NCBI GenBank assembly: GCA_963204745.1
Contig: CAUJHF010000004.1
Span: forward strand, 1 to 51,202
DNA from: Pseudomonadota bacterium
GTDB taxonomy: Bacteria; Pseudomonadota; Gammaproteobacteria; Steroidobacterales; GCA-2729495
Length of the DNA: 51,202 nucleotides
Direction: 5' to 3'
The position numbers and the translations under genes are program-made. Shown piece by piece: positions 35,301-43,207 of the stretch. Numbering within the stretch: position 1 is the first letter of the stretch; every line of letters starts with the position of its first letter. The notes under the pieces are model-generated. The model did not search any database. It saw only the letters and a program-made list of their open reading frames with translations, and was not told the origin of the DNA.

Positions 35301-36811
35301 TGGACTTCCTTCGTGCTTGTAGCCGGTTTCGGGGACGATAGTTCAAATCGGCGCAGTTTCCCGGAGGCGGTGCGGGGCAGGGTGGACACAATCTGTACCT
35401 GTTTGGGGATCTTGTAGCTTGCCAGCATGTCGCGACACCGCGCCTTGATTCCTTCGACGCTGATCTCGCGACCGGGTTCCGGTACGACCCAGGCTGCGAT
35501 CGTCTGGCCGAGCAGCTCATCATTGAGTCCCGCGACGGCAACTTCGCTCACGCCAGTCAGCCCGGCGATCACCTCTTCGATTTCGCCGGGGTGGACGCGA
35601 TGTGCACCGGTTTTGATGATATCGCTGCGGCGACCGACCAGAAACAGGAATCCCTCGTCGTCCTGATAACCGATGTCGCCGGTTTTCAGCCAGCCGTCAA
35701 CCAATACAGCTTGAGTGGCGGGCGCATCATGCCAATAGCCCTGCATGACATTGGGGCCGCGAACCCACACTTCACCGGTATCGTATGGCTTGAGTGTGCG
35801 GTGCTGCTGGTCACGGATTTCAATCTCGACGCCGGATACGGGAATTCCGGCTGAGCCGGGTTTGTCGCCCAGCCGGTCCGGCGGCACGTAGCTGAGTCGC
35901 GCGGTTGCCTCGGTCTGGCCATACATGATGAAAATCTGCGCCTGCGGCAGCGCCTTGCGCAGCCTGTCGACCAGTGTGGTGGACATGGCGGCACCGGCCT
36001 GCGTCACGTAACGGAGCGAGTCCAGCTCCATCTCCGCCAGATCCACCCGTGATAACAGCAACGCAAAAGTCGAAGGGACGCCCGGGAATCCCGTGACCCG
36101 TTCTCTCACCATGGTCTCGGCAATTGCCCGCGGGAAGACCAGGTTTTTCTCCAGTACGATTGTGGCGCCGACGGCCAGATGCGTGTGCAATACCGAGCTG
36201 CCATAGGAATAGTTGAACGGCAGTACGGAAAGCACACGGTCTTCGTGCGTCAGTTCGAGATAATCGATGATGGCAGCAACATTGGTACTGATGTTTCCGT
36301 GCGAAAGCATCACGGCCTTCGGGTGACCCGTGGTTCCGGATGTGTAAAGCAGCATGGCAAGATCGTCAGCATTCAGTGCTGCTGGCGCGGGGATTACGGT
36401 ATCTCCGGCAGACATGAGGTCGGCGATCATTAACACCATCGTGTTGCTGGTTCCGGCTGCTTCCGAAACGGTATCGAGATCCCGGTAGTCTGGCTCACAA
36501 ACCATAATCCGTGCGCCGGCATGTTGCGCCAGCGTGCAAACTTCCTGTCCACGTGCCTGCGGATTGAGTGGCACGATGACGCCGCCCGCCAGCCATGTTC
36601 CATAGATCAGCGCGACCGCTTGCGGGGAATTTGGCAGCAGCATTGCAACACGGTCACCGGGCGATATGCCGAGTTTGCAGAGACGGTCCGCAACAATGCA
36701 GGCCATTTTGTAGAGCTGGGCGTAAGTCAGCCTGTGGATGCCGTCCACGATGGCCAATGATCCGGGTTGCTCCCGGGCCTGTCTTCCTAACCTTTCCGGC
36801 AGCGAGTCCAT
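35297..36811 (-). CDS. AMP-forming acyl ligase of exosortase/EPS loci
   Basis: A 504-residue ANL-superfamily enzyme. The ATP motif is MLLYTSGTTGHPKAVMLSHGNI (about 168-189); FIMYGQTEATARLSYVPP, GEVWVRGPNVMQGYW, WLKTGDIGYQDDEGFLFLVGRRSDIIK and the C-terminal lysine region in LPRTASGKLRRFEL are all intact, so it should be active. It resembles the exosortase-A-associated acyl-CoA ligases. The ACP gene lies 18 bases upstream, so it probably loads an acyl group onto that carrier. Confidence 0.9.
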   Translation of the reverse strand: MDSLPERLGRQAREQPGSLAIVDGIHRLTYAQLYKMACIVADRLCKLGISPGDRVAMLLPNSPQAVALIYGTWLAGGVIVPLNPQARGQEVCTLAQHAGARIMVCEPDYRDLDTVSEAAGTSNTMVLMIADLMSAGDTVIPAPAALNADDLAMLLYTSGTTGHPKAVMLSHGNISTNVAAIIDYLELTHEDRVLSVLPFNYSYGSSVLHTHLAVGATIVLEKNLVFPRAIAETMVRERVTGFPGVPSTFALLLSRVDLAEMELDSLRYVTQAGAAMSTTLVDRLRKALPQAQIFIMYGQTEATARLSYVPPDRLGDKPGSAGIPVSGVEIEIRDQQHRTLKPYDTGEVWVRGPNVMQGYWHDAPATQAVLVDGWLKTGDIGYQDDEGFLFLVGRRSDIIKTGAHRVHPGEIEEVIAGLTGVSEVAVAGLNDELLGQTIAAWVVPEPGREISVEGIKARCRDMLASYKIPKQVQIVSTLPRTASGKLRRFELSSPKPATSTKEVH

Positions 36812-36829
36812 ATCGATGGTGCCGGCCGG

Positions 36830-37078
36830 CTACTTGGTGCGCACTCTGTCGACAAAGGCCGCGATGGCGTCAATCGAGTCAAAATTGTCGGGAGTCATCT
36901 CCTCGTCGCTGATCTTGATCGAAAACTCTGTTTCCAGAAAGACAATGACCTCAAGGATGCCCGTCGAGTCGATCACACCCTGGCCGATAAGGGAGGCATC
37001 ATTGCTTATCGCATTGGCATCGTCAGTAAACAGGAAGTTACTGAGAATAAAGCCCTTTATTCGCTGCTGTTCGCCCAT
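36830..37078 (-). CDS. Acyl carrier protein
   Basis: An 82-residue carrier protein with the phosphopantetheine site GVIDSTGILEV (Ser38) and a predicted four-helix pattern (ISNDASLIGQ before the site, ETEFSIKISDEEMTPDNFDSIDAIAAFV after). I use the ATG at 37078; the eight extra codons upstream (to 37102) are unlikely. It sits between the exosortase and acyl ligase genes. Activation would need a phosphopantetheinyl transferase, and one is encoded at 48204-48869. Likely partners are the acyl ligase, the FkbH-like protein and the CapK-like enzyme. Confidence 0.92.
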   Translation of the reverse strand: MGEQQRIKGFILSNFLFTDDANAISNDASLIGQGVIDSTGILEVIVFLETEFSIKISDEEMTPDNFDSIDAIAAFVDRVRTK

Positions 37079-37147
37079 GCGTGCTCCAGAGGTCGGTGTC
37101 AATCAGGGCACCATTATCACCTGAATCCGGGCTCTGGCAGTGCGAAC

Positions 37148-38824
37148 TCATCCCCATAATTCCCAGCGGCCCGCACCCAAAACAGCAACCGCGACAAGTC
37201 CGTTGCTCGTCATATGCGCAACAATGGCGTCGCCAAGGTAGCCTCGCCGGTAGAGCGCCAGCGCAAAACCGGCCCCGGCCAGTGTTCCCGCCAGCCAGCT
37301 CTCATGCATCAGGCCAAAGAGTACCGAAGACAGCAGGAACGACAGCCAGCTGAAACTGCCCGGCTTTACGTTCTCGAAATCCGTGGCGACCAGTTTGTGC
37401 AGCAGATAACCCCGGAAAGCGAGTTCTTCCGCGATTGGCACCGTAAATACGGAGCCCAGGATCCGGAACACGACCCAGCCGGCTGAAAGCCAGGCGGGCA
37501 TGGTCGCCAGAGTCGCGGTCAGCGTCGTCCCGGCGCTTTCGTCATCGGGAACAAGCAGCAACCAGATAACGCCTACTGCGATGCCGATGGCCACGCCGTG
37601 CCACGATGGCTTTTTCATGAGCGGTTTGTAGTTGCCGCGTAGATACCAAAGCACTCCCGCTGTCACGATGACGTTAACCGGGTAGAGATACGGAAAACCG
37701 CTTGAAGACGCAGCAACGAGCATGGAGCTGGCAAGCAGTGCCAGCAGTGGCATCAGTAGCGATGGTGCTGAGCTGGCGTCTGCAGGAGGCTGGCCCTGGG
37801 CAGTAGCCGTGCCGGCCGGGATGGCAAGAAAATGGCGATGGGCAAGAAAAATCACAGCAAATGCGACGATGCTGAAACCTATCCAGCCCGCCTGCGAGTG
37901 GAAACCGTCGACGGCAATATTCGGTGAAATGAATGCGCCAATCGAGACCAGTATCACAATGCGCAGGATGTTGGTGATCCAGATGATGGTGATACCGACC
38001 GGAAACAGCAGCAAGGCGGCGGGGAAGCGCAGCTCCTTTCTGAACAGCCAGAGATACAAGGCTACAAATACGGTTATCAGCGCAATGCCTTCAAGACCGG
38101 AACACGCTGGCGCGATTTCGACCAGAAAGGAATTTACGCCGAGAATTGCCCGTGTCGGGTCAATATAGACGTCTGTGTAGACGGCTGACAGCAGGTTGTA
38201 GGTGCACCACAGGGTGATATCGGTCAAGGGTGTCCAGAGTTCCTGTGTCAGGTGACCACCCGCCCATGCAACGGACCCGGCGATTGCTGCCAGAGCTGCT
38301 GCTGCCTTTTCCTGACGCGCCAGTCGCAACCATGTGCTGGCAGGGGCGAATGTGAATACGAGACAGATGAGCATCACGGTGCCGGTAGTTATCCAGCCGG
38401 CCAGCCAGCCTGGCGAGAGCCCGGAACCTCCCGCAGCTGGTCCGAACACCGGCCATGACAGGCCGACAAAGAGCATAAAGAAAGCGGTATGGCCTGCCAG
38501 CCATGGCCACCAGCGGTATTCATCCTGAGTCAGCAGGTCCCTGACGACAGATTCAAGTCGTTTGCTGATGATCAGCAGCAAGGTCGCAATGAAAGCAACA
38601 ACGAATGAACCGATGGAGCCTATCGAGACATTTTCATTGACGGACCTGATGAGCTGGGCAACCGGACCGGACTGGGTGGCGATTTCAGGAAAAGCGAGAA
38701 AGAAACGTGCACTGGCCAGTTCCGCGACCATCAATACGGCAACTGCAAGCCAGCGCAAGGCGGTCAGATTCGCACCGGCGGGCAAAGGCGATTGGCCGCG
38801 CAGTGCGTTGGCCTGCTCAGGCAT
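37148..38824 (-). CDS. xrtE: Exosortase fused to CPBP-family intramembrane protease (XrtE type)
   Basis: A 558-residue membrane protein with about 14 hydrophobic segments. The N-terminal half is an exosortase: Cys241 in PACSGLEGIALI, Arg288 in ITNILRIVILV and His309 in GFHSQAGWIGF form the Cys-Arg-His set. The C-terminal half (about 360-558) is a CPBP/CAAX-type protease: Glu466-Glu467-x3-Arg471 in AEELAFRGYL, His507 in FGLMHESW and His537 in HMTSNG. This architecture and the SGLEGI form of the cysteine motif match exosortase E/protease of the VPEID-CTERM system, not XrtA. Exosortases cleave and transfer C-terminally tagged proteins at the outer face of the inner membrane. No VPEID- or PEP-tagged protein is encoded in this window. 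Confidence 0.9.
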   Translation of the reverse strand: MPEQANALRGQSPLPAGANLTALRWLAVAVLMVAELASARFFLAFPEIATQSGPVAQLIRSVNENVSIGSIGSFVVAFIATLLLIISKRLESVVRDLLTQDEYRWWPWLAGHTAFFMLFVGLSWPVFGPAAGGSGLSPGWLAGWITTGTVMLICLVFTFAPASTWLRLARQEKAAAALAAIAGSVAWAGGHLTQELWTPLTDITLWCTYNLLSAVYTDVYIDPTRAILGVNSFLVEIAPACSGLEGIALITVFVALYLWLFRKELRFPAALLLFPVGITIIWITNILRIVILVSIGAFISPNIAVDGFHSQAGWIGFSIVAFAVIFLAHRHFLAIPAGTATAQGQPPADASSAPSLLMPLLALLASSMLVAASSSGFPYLYPVNVIVTAGVLWYLRGNYKPLMKKPSWHGVAIGIAVGVIWLLLVPDDESAGTTLTATLATMPAWLSAGWVVFRILGSVFTVPIAEELAFRGYLLHKLVATDFENVKPGSFSWLSFLLSSVLFGLMHESWLAGTLAGAGFALALYRRGYLGDAIVAHMTSNGLVAVAVLGAGRWELWG

Positions 38825-38841
38825 GGGAAGGCCGGCTCAGC

Positions 38842-40128
38842 CTACAGCGTACCGGTTCGGTAGCTGAGTGACGCCAGATAGATCGTTTCGTCATAGCTGT
38901 AAACGGTATCGCCGGAACGATCTTCCTTGCGTCCCTCGATACCCAGAAATAGCGAGCGGCCAATGCGCCAGTCGAGGCGGGCGCTGTAGCGATCTGTCTT
39001 GTCATTGCCGGCGCCGGTATCGAAGTCGCGGTCCTCGTGAAAGAGTTCGATCGTTGCCTCCAGGTGTGCGGTAAGTCGACGCGTAGCTTCGACGCCCAGA
39101 GACCATCGGCTGCGGTCCTGCCCGATGGTATCCGGATATGTTTCCTGTCCGATGTCGCCAAAGAATCGCAGCCGCGTGCGCGGGCGAACGAAGCGCAATG
39201 CCAGCCTGGCATTGTCGTTGCGCATGGCCAGCCCGGACAGTTCTACATCCTGGGTGCCACCGAGCTCTGTACCACTGCTCACGCCGTAGACAAACTGATC
39301 ATCCGCATTGCCAAACTCGGAAAGCGCGCCGAGTTCAAGCGCCCATGACGGGGATAGCTGCCGTATCCAGTTGATCCGGACAAGGGCGGTGCGGTCGGTC
39401 TGGTCTCCACCGTCCAGAATGCCGATACCGAGGTCGGCAGTCAGGGTCTGGTTTGTGCCCCTGGATTCCATTCGGGCAAACACTTCCCGCTGATCGTAGC
39501 CGGGGTTTCCCGCGCCGTCGAAATCAACACTGCTGGCGCTGACATTGAGCGACCATGCCACTGCAGGCGAAGTGTGCCGGACAAGTGAGATATCACCGCT
39601 GACGCGTTCGTTATCGACACTGTTGGAGTTCTGGTAGTTCGAATCCTGGTAACGGCCGCCGATAACCATTTCTGTAGACCGGCTGAGCTGCAGGCGTATA
39701 TCAGGTCCGGTTGAGAATACGTTGACGTTTTCGCGGTTGTCGGGTGTCGATGGCGTAAATGCATCGCTCAGCACCTGGCCGAATGTGTCATCTACCGACC
39801 ATGTGACGGATTCACCGATCAGGCCGATGCGCAGCTCTGCGGCACCTGAGCCCAGAAAATCGTCGTTATAGGTATTGTCAAAATAGTCGCGAAAACTTCC
39901 AGCGCCGCGCAATCGGCCATCGATGCGTGAGCCATCCCGCGTGACTTCTATATGTCCGCCGATACTGCCGATGGTGTCGCTGATTTCATCGCTGCTCACC
40001 CGGGTGGCGTTATCAGTGTGACCGACGGTGGTTTCGATCCCCCAGTCCAGATCGGCAGAGAATACCGGCAGGCTGAGAAGTCCCGATACCAGCCCGGCGA
40101 TGACTGGATTCAATACGCGGTTGTACAT
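38842..40128 (-). CDS. Outer-membrane beta-barrel protein of exosortase/EPS loci
   Basis: A 428-residue exported protein: signal peptide in LNPVIAGLVSGLLSLPVFSA, then alternating polar/hydrophobic beta strands (SVDFDGAGNPGYDQREVFARME, NARLALRFVRPRTRLRFFG, YSARLDWRIGRSLFLGIEGR), ending with a strand-like tail LASLSYRTGTL. It resembles the PEP-CTERM-associated barrels (about 400-500 aa) often found beside EPS export genes, which are thought to help secrete or modify polymer at the outer membrane. The ATG at 40128 is chosen because the signal peptide starts there; the frame to 40200 adds an unlikely basic extension. The next gene (exosortase) starts 17 bases downstream. Confidence 0.82.
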   Translation of the reverse strand: MYNRVLNPVIAGLVSGLLSLPVFSADLDWGIETTVGHTDNATRVSSDEISDTIGSIGGHIEVTRDGSRIDGRLRGAGSFRDYFDNTYNDDFLGSGAAELRIGLIGESVTWSVDDTFGQVLSDAFTPSTPDNRENVNVFSTGPDIRLQLSRSTEMVIGGRYQDSNYQNSNSVDNERVSGDISLVRHTSPAVAWSLNVSASSVDFDGAGNPGYDQREVFARMESRGTNQTLTADLGIGILDGGDQTDRTALVRINWIRQLSPSWALELGALSEFGNADDQFVYGVSSGTELGGTQDVELSGLAMRNDNARLALRFVRPRTRLRFFGDIGQETYPDTIGQDRSRWSLGVEATRRLTAHLEATIELFHEDRDFDTGAGNDKTDRYSARLDWRIGRSLFLGIEGRKEDRSGDTVYSYDETIYLASLSYRTGTL

Positions 40129-40214
40129 GTCCGGATTCCCCCGTTTCGTAGCCTGCTGACTGCGCTCACGCCAGCCAGCGGGCTCACTGTATGGCCGCAT
40201 TGTATGGCGATAAG

Positions 40215-40236
40215 CCCCAAAGAGGGTGTTTTGGGG
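40215..40236 (-). other. Stem-loop between the first and second operon genes
   Basis: On the minus strand CCCCAAA and TTTGGGG (7 bp) enclose an 8-base loop in the 137-base gap between the Ig-like lipoprotein and the barrel gene. No U-run follows, so full termination is unlikely. It could be a partial attenuator or an mRNA processing/stability element that gives the first gene a different dose from the rest of the operon. Confidence 0.4.
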
Positions 40237-40265
40237 ATCCAGCGGACTGGAGGAGCCGGGCTATT

Positions 40266-41234
40266 TTACAGAATCGTCTTGCTGGCGATGCCTGAGGGTT
40301 CGCTTTCTGTACCGTCTGTACTGAAGGATCGCATGGCAAAGTACCAGGTGGCCGGAGAGAGATTCTCGACCATATAGCTAGTCAGGCCCGGGTTGCTGAG
40401 TTCTACAACCTGGTTCAGGTTGGACGAACTGGTTCCGTAGTAGATGCGATAGCCTGCAAGGTCGGTTAGTGGTGAGCCATCGGTATTCTGGGTGGGCGGG
40501 ATCCAGGACATCGTTGCGGTGCCGTTCGTGACCTGTGTGACGGTGATGGTGAAGGCTGCTAACGCGACCATCGTTGTGCCGTCGCTGACGCGGATGACGA
40601 TGCCCGTATATGAGCCGACGTCAGCCGGTGCCGGCGTTCCATTCAGACGCCCGGTTGCGGTATTGAACGTTGCCCATGCGGGCTGGCCGCTGATGGAAAA
40701 AGTGAGAGTGTCGCCATTCGGATCGGATGCAGACGGCCGGAAACTGTAGGACTGACCAGCAACGATGGTGGTGGGTGGCGTACCGCTGATCGTGGGCGGC
40801 AGATCGGTTTGCGGAGCTGCCTGTACCTGAATCGAGAATGCCGGCAGGGATACGCTGGCAGTGCCATCGCTGACGCTGATGACGATATTGCTGTTGGTGC
40901 CGATGTTGTTGCTGGCGGGGGTACCAGTCAGTGTCCCTGACGCAGTGTCAAAGGAAGCCCACGCTGGCTTGCTGGAGATCTGAAAACTGAGTGTGTCGTT
41001 GTCGGCATCGGAGGCGCCGGGATGAAAGACGTAGGTTGCGCCGACCTGGGCGGTTGCCGCCGGCGTTCCTGTGATCTGCGGAGCCCTGTTCTGGCTGGGC
41101 TGGGATGGAGTCTCGGAAGGTGTGCTTGTCGAACCACCACCGCCGCCGCCGCACGCAGCCAACATCAGTGCGATTGCACTGACAGCCACGTATCGGGCTG
41201 CGATTTTGCCGAATTGGTTTGTAGTCCGCCCCAT
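40266..41234 (-). CDS. Surface lipoprotein with two Ig-like (He_PIG) domains and one FN3 domain
   Basis: A 322-residue lipoprotein with lipobox LAAC (Cys28), followed by a glycine run and Ser/Thr/Pro-rich linker. Two Ig-like repeats follow (about 50-135 and 145-228), each with PPxISGTPxxT...SYxFxPxASDxxxDTLxFxISxxPxWAxF...GxLxGTP...VSDGT, and then an FN3-like domain (about 232-322) with ATMSWIPPTQNTDGS and AGYRIYYGTSS. This looks like an adhesin or matrix-binding protein. It is the first gene after the c-di-GMP riboswitch, a typical target class for such riboswitches. The ATG at 41234 is preceded by AGAGGA about eight bases upstream. Confidence 0.82.
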   Translation of the reverse strand: MGRTTNQFGKIAARYVAVSAIALMLAACGGGGGGSTSTPSETPSQPSQNRAPQITGTPAATAQVGATYVFHPGASDADNDTLSFQISSKPAWASFDTASGTLTGTPASNNIGTNSNIVISVSDGTASVSLPAFSIQVQAAPQTDLPPTISGTPPTTIVAGQSYSFRPSASDPNGDTLTFSISGQPAWATFNTATGRLNGTPAPADVGSYTGIVIRVSDGTTMVALAAFTITVTQVTNGTATMSWIPPTQNTDGSPLTDLAGYRIYYGTSSSNLNQVVELSNPGLTSYMVENLSPATWYFAMRSFSTDGTESEPSGIASKTIL

Positions 41235-41309
41235 CTGCCCATCCTCTTTGCGTTCTGTTCGAACGCCGTGCTATGTGTGTGAGGATGGTCAGAAAGAGCC
41301 CGCACCCCG

Positions 41310-41326
41310 ACAGCCGCTGAGGCTGT
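41310..41326 (-). other. Small hairpin in riboswitch expression platform
   Basis: On the minus strand ACAGCC and GGCTGT pair around TCAGC, between the aptamer and the lipoprotein start. A U5 run (41336-41340) comes before rather than after it, so it is not a standard terminator. It may be part of a translational on/off platform or of a Rho-sensitive leader. Confidence 0.35.
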
Positions 41327-41342
41327 AGTGGTAACAAAAACC

Positions 41343-41430
41343 CTTTACTGGCAACCCCGCTATCATGGGCTCACGCCCGAAGACCGGTAGCTTTGCGTCC
41401 CCGCCTTTCGACGGGTTTGCCCTTGCACGC
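41343..41430 (-). promoter_or_regulatory. Cyclic di-GMP-I (GEMM-I) riboswitch aptamer
   Basis: Reading the minus strand from 41430, the RNA shows the GEMM-I landmarks in order: GCAAGGGCAAACC, a P2 hairpin capped by a GAAA tetraloop (CGTCGAAAGGCG), the highly conserved GGGACGCAAAGCTACCGG, a P3 arm with an inner GGGC-GTGA-GCCC hairpin, and the closing ATAGCGGGGTTGCC that pairs back to the GGCAAACC segment. This matches the Vibrio Vc2-type architecture point by point. It lies about 110 bases upstream of the Ig-like lipoprotein ATG, so it should couple expression of that gene, and probably the long operon behind it, to intracellular c-di-GMP. Whether it turns expression on or off cannot be read from the sequence. 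Confidence 0.93.
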
Positions 41431-41434
41431 GACC

Positions 41435-41463
41435 AGTAAACCGCATGAAGTTGAGCTGCGCAA
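41435..41463 (-). promoter_or_regulatory. Sigma70-like promoter of the riboswitch operon
   Basis: On the minus strand TTGCGC (41463-41458) and TTTACT (41440-41435) are separated by exactly 17 bases. The expected start site, near 41428-41430, falls at the 5' end of the GEMM-I aptamer, which supports both calls. The hexamers match consensus only moderately. Confidence 0.6.
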
Positions 41464-41746
41464 GCACTTAGTGACGGGCAATTTTACATCTTCACAGGGC
41501 GAGTCTCACGGTTTTTTTATCTGGCGGTGGTTTGCTGTATTGCGTGCAAAGTCAGGCCCTTAAAGCCCGATTGCGGGTGTCCGCTCTTCGTTTGCGACCG
41601 GAGTGGAAATATGTCGGGAATCAGCACGGTAAAGCAGGTTCCTCAATCGTATACTTGGCTCAGGTAATATTCCGCTGCCTGCAGGGCGGCGAGACAGCTA
41701 ACTCCGGAAATGACTTTCTGTTCTGCATCATGCTGAGATTGTGAAC
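41464..41746 (+). other. Intergenic region before the second sugar transferase
   Basis: This is the upstream half of the 512-base gap between the lipoprotein gene and the sugar transferase. No gene is supported: a 70-codon open frame (41532-41744) has no recognisable features. A TATACT (41650-41655) and a TAATAT (41663-41668) are possible -10 elements for the plus-strand transferase, but no good -35 is paired with them. A run of seven T residues at about 41513-41519 has no clear stem in front of it. Confidence 0.3.
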
Positions 41747-43207
41747 ATGTTTCGCGCCGGTAAACGTGGTCATGGCAACCCGATGGCGCTTATGGTCGTG
41801 GCGGATATTTTCGCCGCGACGGTGGCGTTTTGCCTGGCGATGTGGCTGCGTTTCGCAGTGAACGGGGCGACGCTGGAATGGCTTATTGAGGCCACACCAT
41901 ATCCGGCAAGCTCCTTCGTATTTTGGGTCATGGTCGGCATGCTCGCGATGGGGCTTTACCGTGTGCGCCAGCGCCCAACTACCAAGGAAGCCATCGCACG
42001 GGTATTTCTGGCCGTGCTGTTGGGCAGTCTGGCCAACATCCTGTTTTTTTATATGGTGCCCGACTTCTTCGTGGTCGGGCGTGGCGTGATGGCACTGGCC
42101 ATGCTCATTGCCTGCTTCATGCTGGTGGGTATCCGTCTCGTGATGCTCCGCCTGATCGATGACAACCCGGTAAAGCGACGGGTGCTGGTGGTCGGTGCCG
42201 GCGAATTCGCATCAAAGATCAGCATGCTGCGCCGCCGCTCCGATCGCCGGCGGTTTGAAGCGGTAGCATTCGTGGCGCTCGATGGCGAGCGACCGCGCGC
42301 CGCGGAACTTGGTATCGAACCGGTCATAAACGGTGACGATGCGATCAACTGGAAATTCGATGAAATCGTTGTTGCGCTGGATGATCGGCGGGGTATGTTG
42401 CCAATGGAGTTCCTGCTGCAGTTCAAGCAGCGTGGAGTACCGGTAACTGATCTGGTGGACTTCCTGGAGCGCGAGACCGAGTACCTTGATCTCGATATTC
42501 TCCGCCCGAGCTGGCTGCTGTATGAAAAAAGCAGTGAAACAAGCCTGATATACCGGCTGCTCAAGCGGGCGTTCGATGTGTTTTTTGGCATTGTTCTGCT
42601 GGTTATTACGCTGCCCTTAACGTTGCTCGCCGTTCTTGGCATCGTCATTGAGGACGGGATCCGCAAACCGATCTTCTATCGTCAGACCCGGGTAGGGCGA
42701 CACGGTCGTATTGTCCGGCTGTACAAGTTCCGGAGCATGCGTATCGATGCCGAGCGTGATACGGGGCCACGCTGGTCTACGGCCGGTGATGACCGGATCA
42801 CGCGCACCGGCAGGATCCTGCGGCGTTTCCGGATCGATGAGCTGCCGCAGATGATCAATATCGTCCGGGGTGATATGAGCGTGGTTGGCCCGCGGCCAGA
42901 GCGTCCGGAGTTCGTTGAAGATCTCAGCCGGCAGGTCCCGCTGTACTACTATCGCCATGGAGTACGGCCGGGATTGACGGGGTGGGCGCAGCTGAATTTC
43001 CCCTACGGCGCTTCGGTGGCGGACGCCCGCGAGAAGCTGCAGTACGACCTGTACTACATCAAGAACGCCAGCCTGATCCTTGACCTGCTGATCCTGCTTC
43101 AAACGGCAGAAGTCGTGGTCTGGGGGCGCGGGACGAGCATGTCCGGTGCAGCGCCAGGTGCCGACCGGCGTGGCAAGCAGGCGACGTCCGATCAGCCGAG
43201 GGCCTGA
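41747..43207 (+). CDS. Polyprenyl-phosphate sugar-1-phosphate transferase, full length (EPS, exosortase-locus type)
   Basis: A 486-residue priming transferase of the WcaJ/WbaP-like class. It has four N-terminal membrane segments (from ALMVVADIFAATVAFCLAMWL), a Rossmann-like middle domain (RRVLVVGAGEFASKISMLRRR), a fifth membrane segment (VFFGIVLLVITLPLTLLAVLGIVI), and the catalytic domain with YKFRSMRIDAERDTGPRW, RFRIDELPQMINIVRGDMSVVGPRPERPEF and VRPGLTGWAQLNFPYGAS. It matches the sugar transferases associated with PEP-CTERM/exosortase EPS loci and is a strong candidate for starting repeat-unit synthesis. ATG 41747 gives better ribosome-binding spacing than GTG 41741. It overlaps the 3' end of the convergent ATPase by 16 bases. 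Confidence 0.9.
   Translation: MFRAGKRGHGNPMALMVVADIFAATVAFCLAMWLRFAVNGATLEWLIEATPYPASSFVFWVMVGMLAMGLYRVRQRPTTKEAIARVFLAVLLGSLANILFFYMVPDFFVVGRGVMALAMLIACFMLVGIRLVMLRLIDDNPVKRRVLVVGAGEFASKISMLRRRSDRRRFEAVAFVALDGERPRAAELGIEPVINGDDAINWKFDEIVVALDDRRGMLPMEFLLQFKQRGVPVTDLVDFLERETEYLDLDILRPSWLLYEKSSETSLIYRLLKRAFDVFFGIVLLVITLPLTLLAVLGIVIEDGIRKPIFYRQTRVGRHGRIVRLYKFRSMRIDAERDTGPRWSTAGDDRITRTGRILRRFRIDELPQMINIVRGDMSVVGPRPERPEFVEDLSRQVPLYYYRHGVRPGLTGWAQLNFPYGASVADAREKLQYDLYYIKNASLILDLLILLQTAEVVVWGRGTSMSGAAPGADRRGKQATSDQPRA

Noticed and set aside
41278-41293. Fourth CRP-like 16-mer (TGTGA-GGATGG-TCAGA)
   Set aside because: It lies downstream of the operon promoter, inside the riboswitch leader, and has a weaker right half; it is more likely a chance match.
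41310-41340. Intrinsic terminator as riboswitch platform
   Set aside because: The hairpin comes after the U-run in the direction of transcription, so it does not have terminator layout.
41532-41744. 70-codon open frame before the second sugar transferase
   Set aside because: It has a weak start and no recognisable domain, and fills a gap that shows regulatory rather than coding character. A leader peptide cannot be excluded but nothing supports it.
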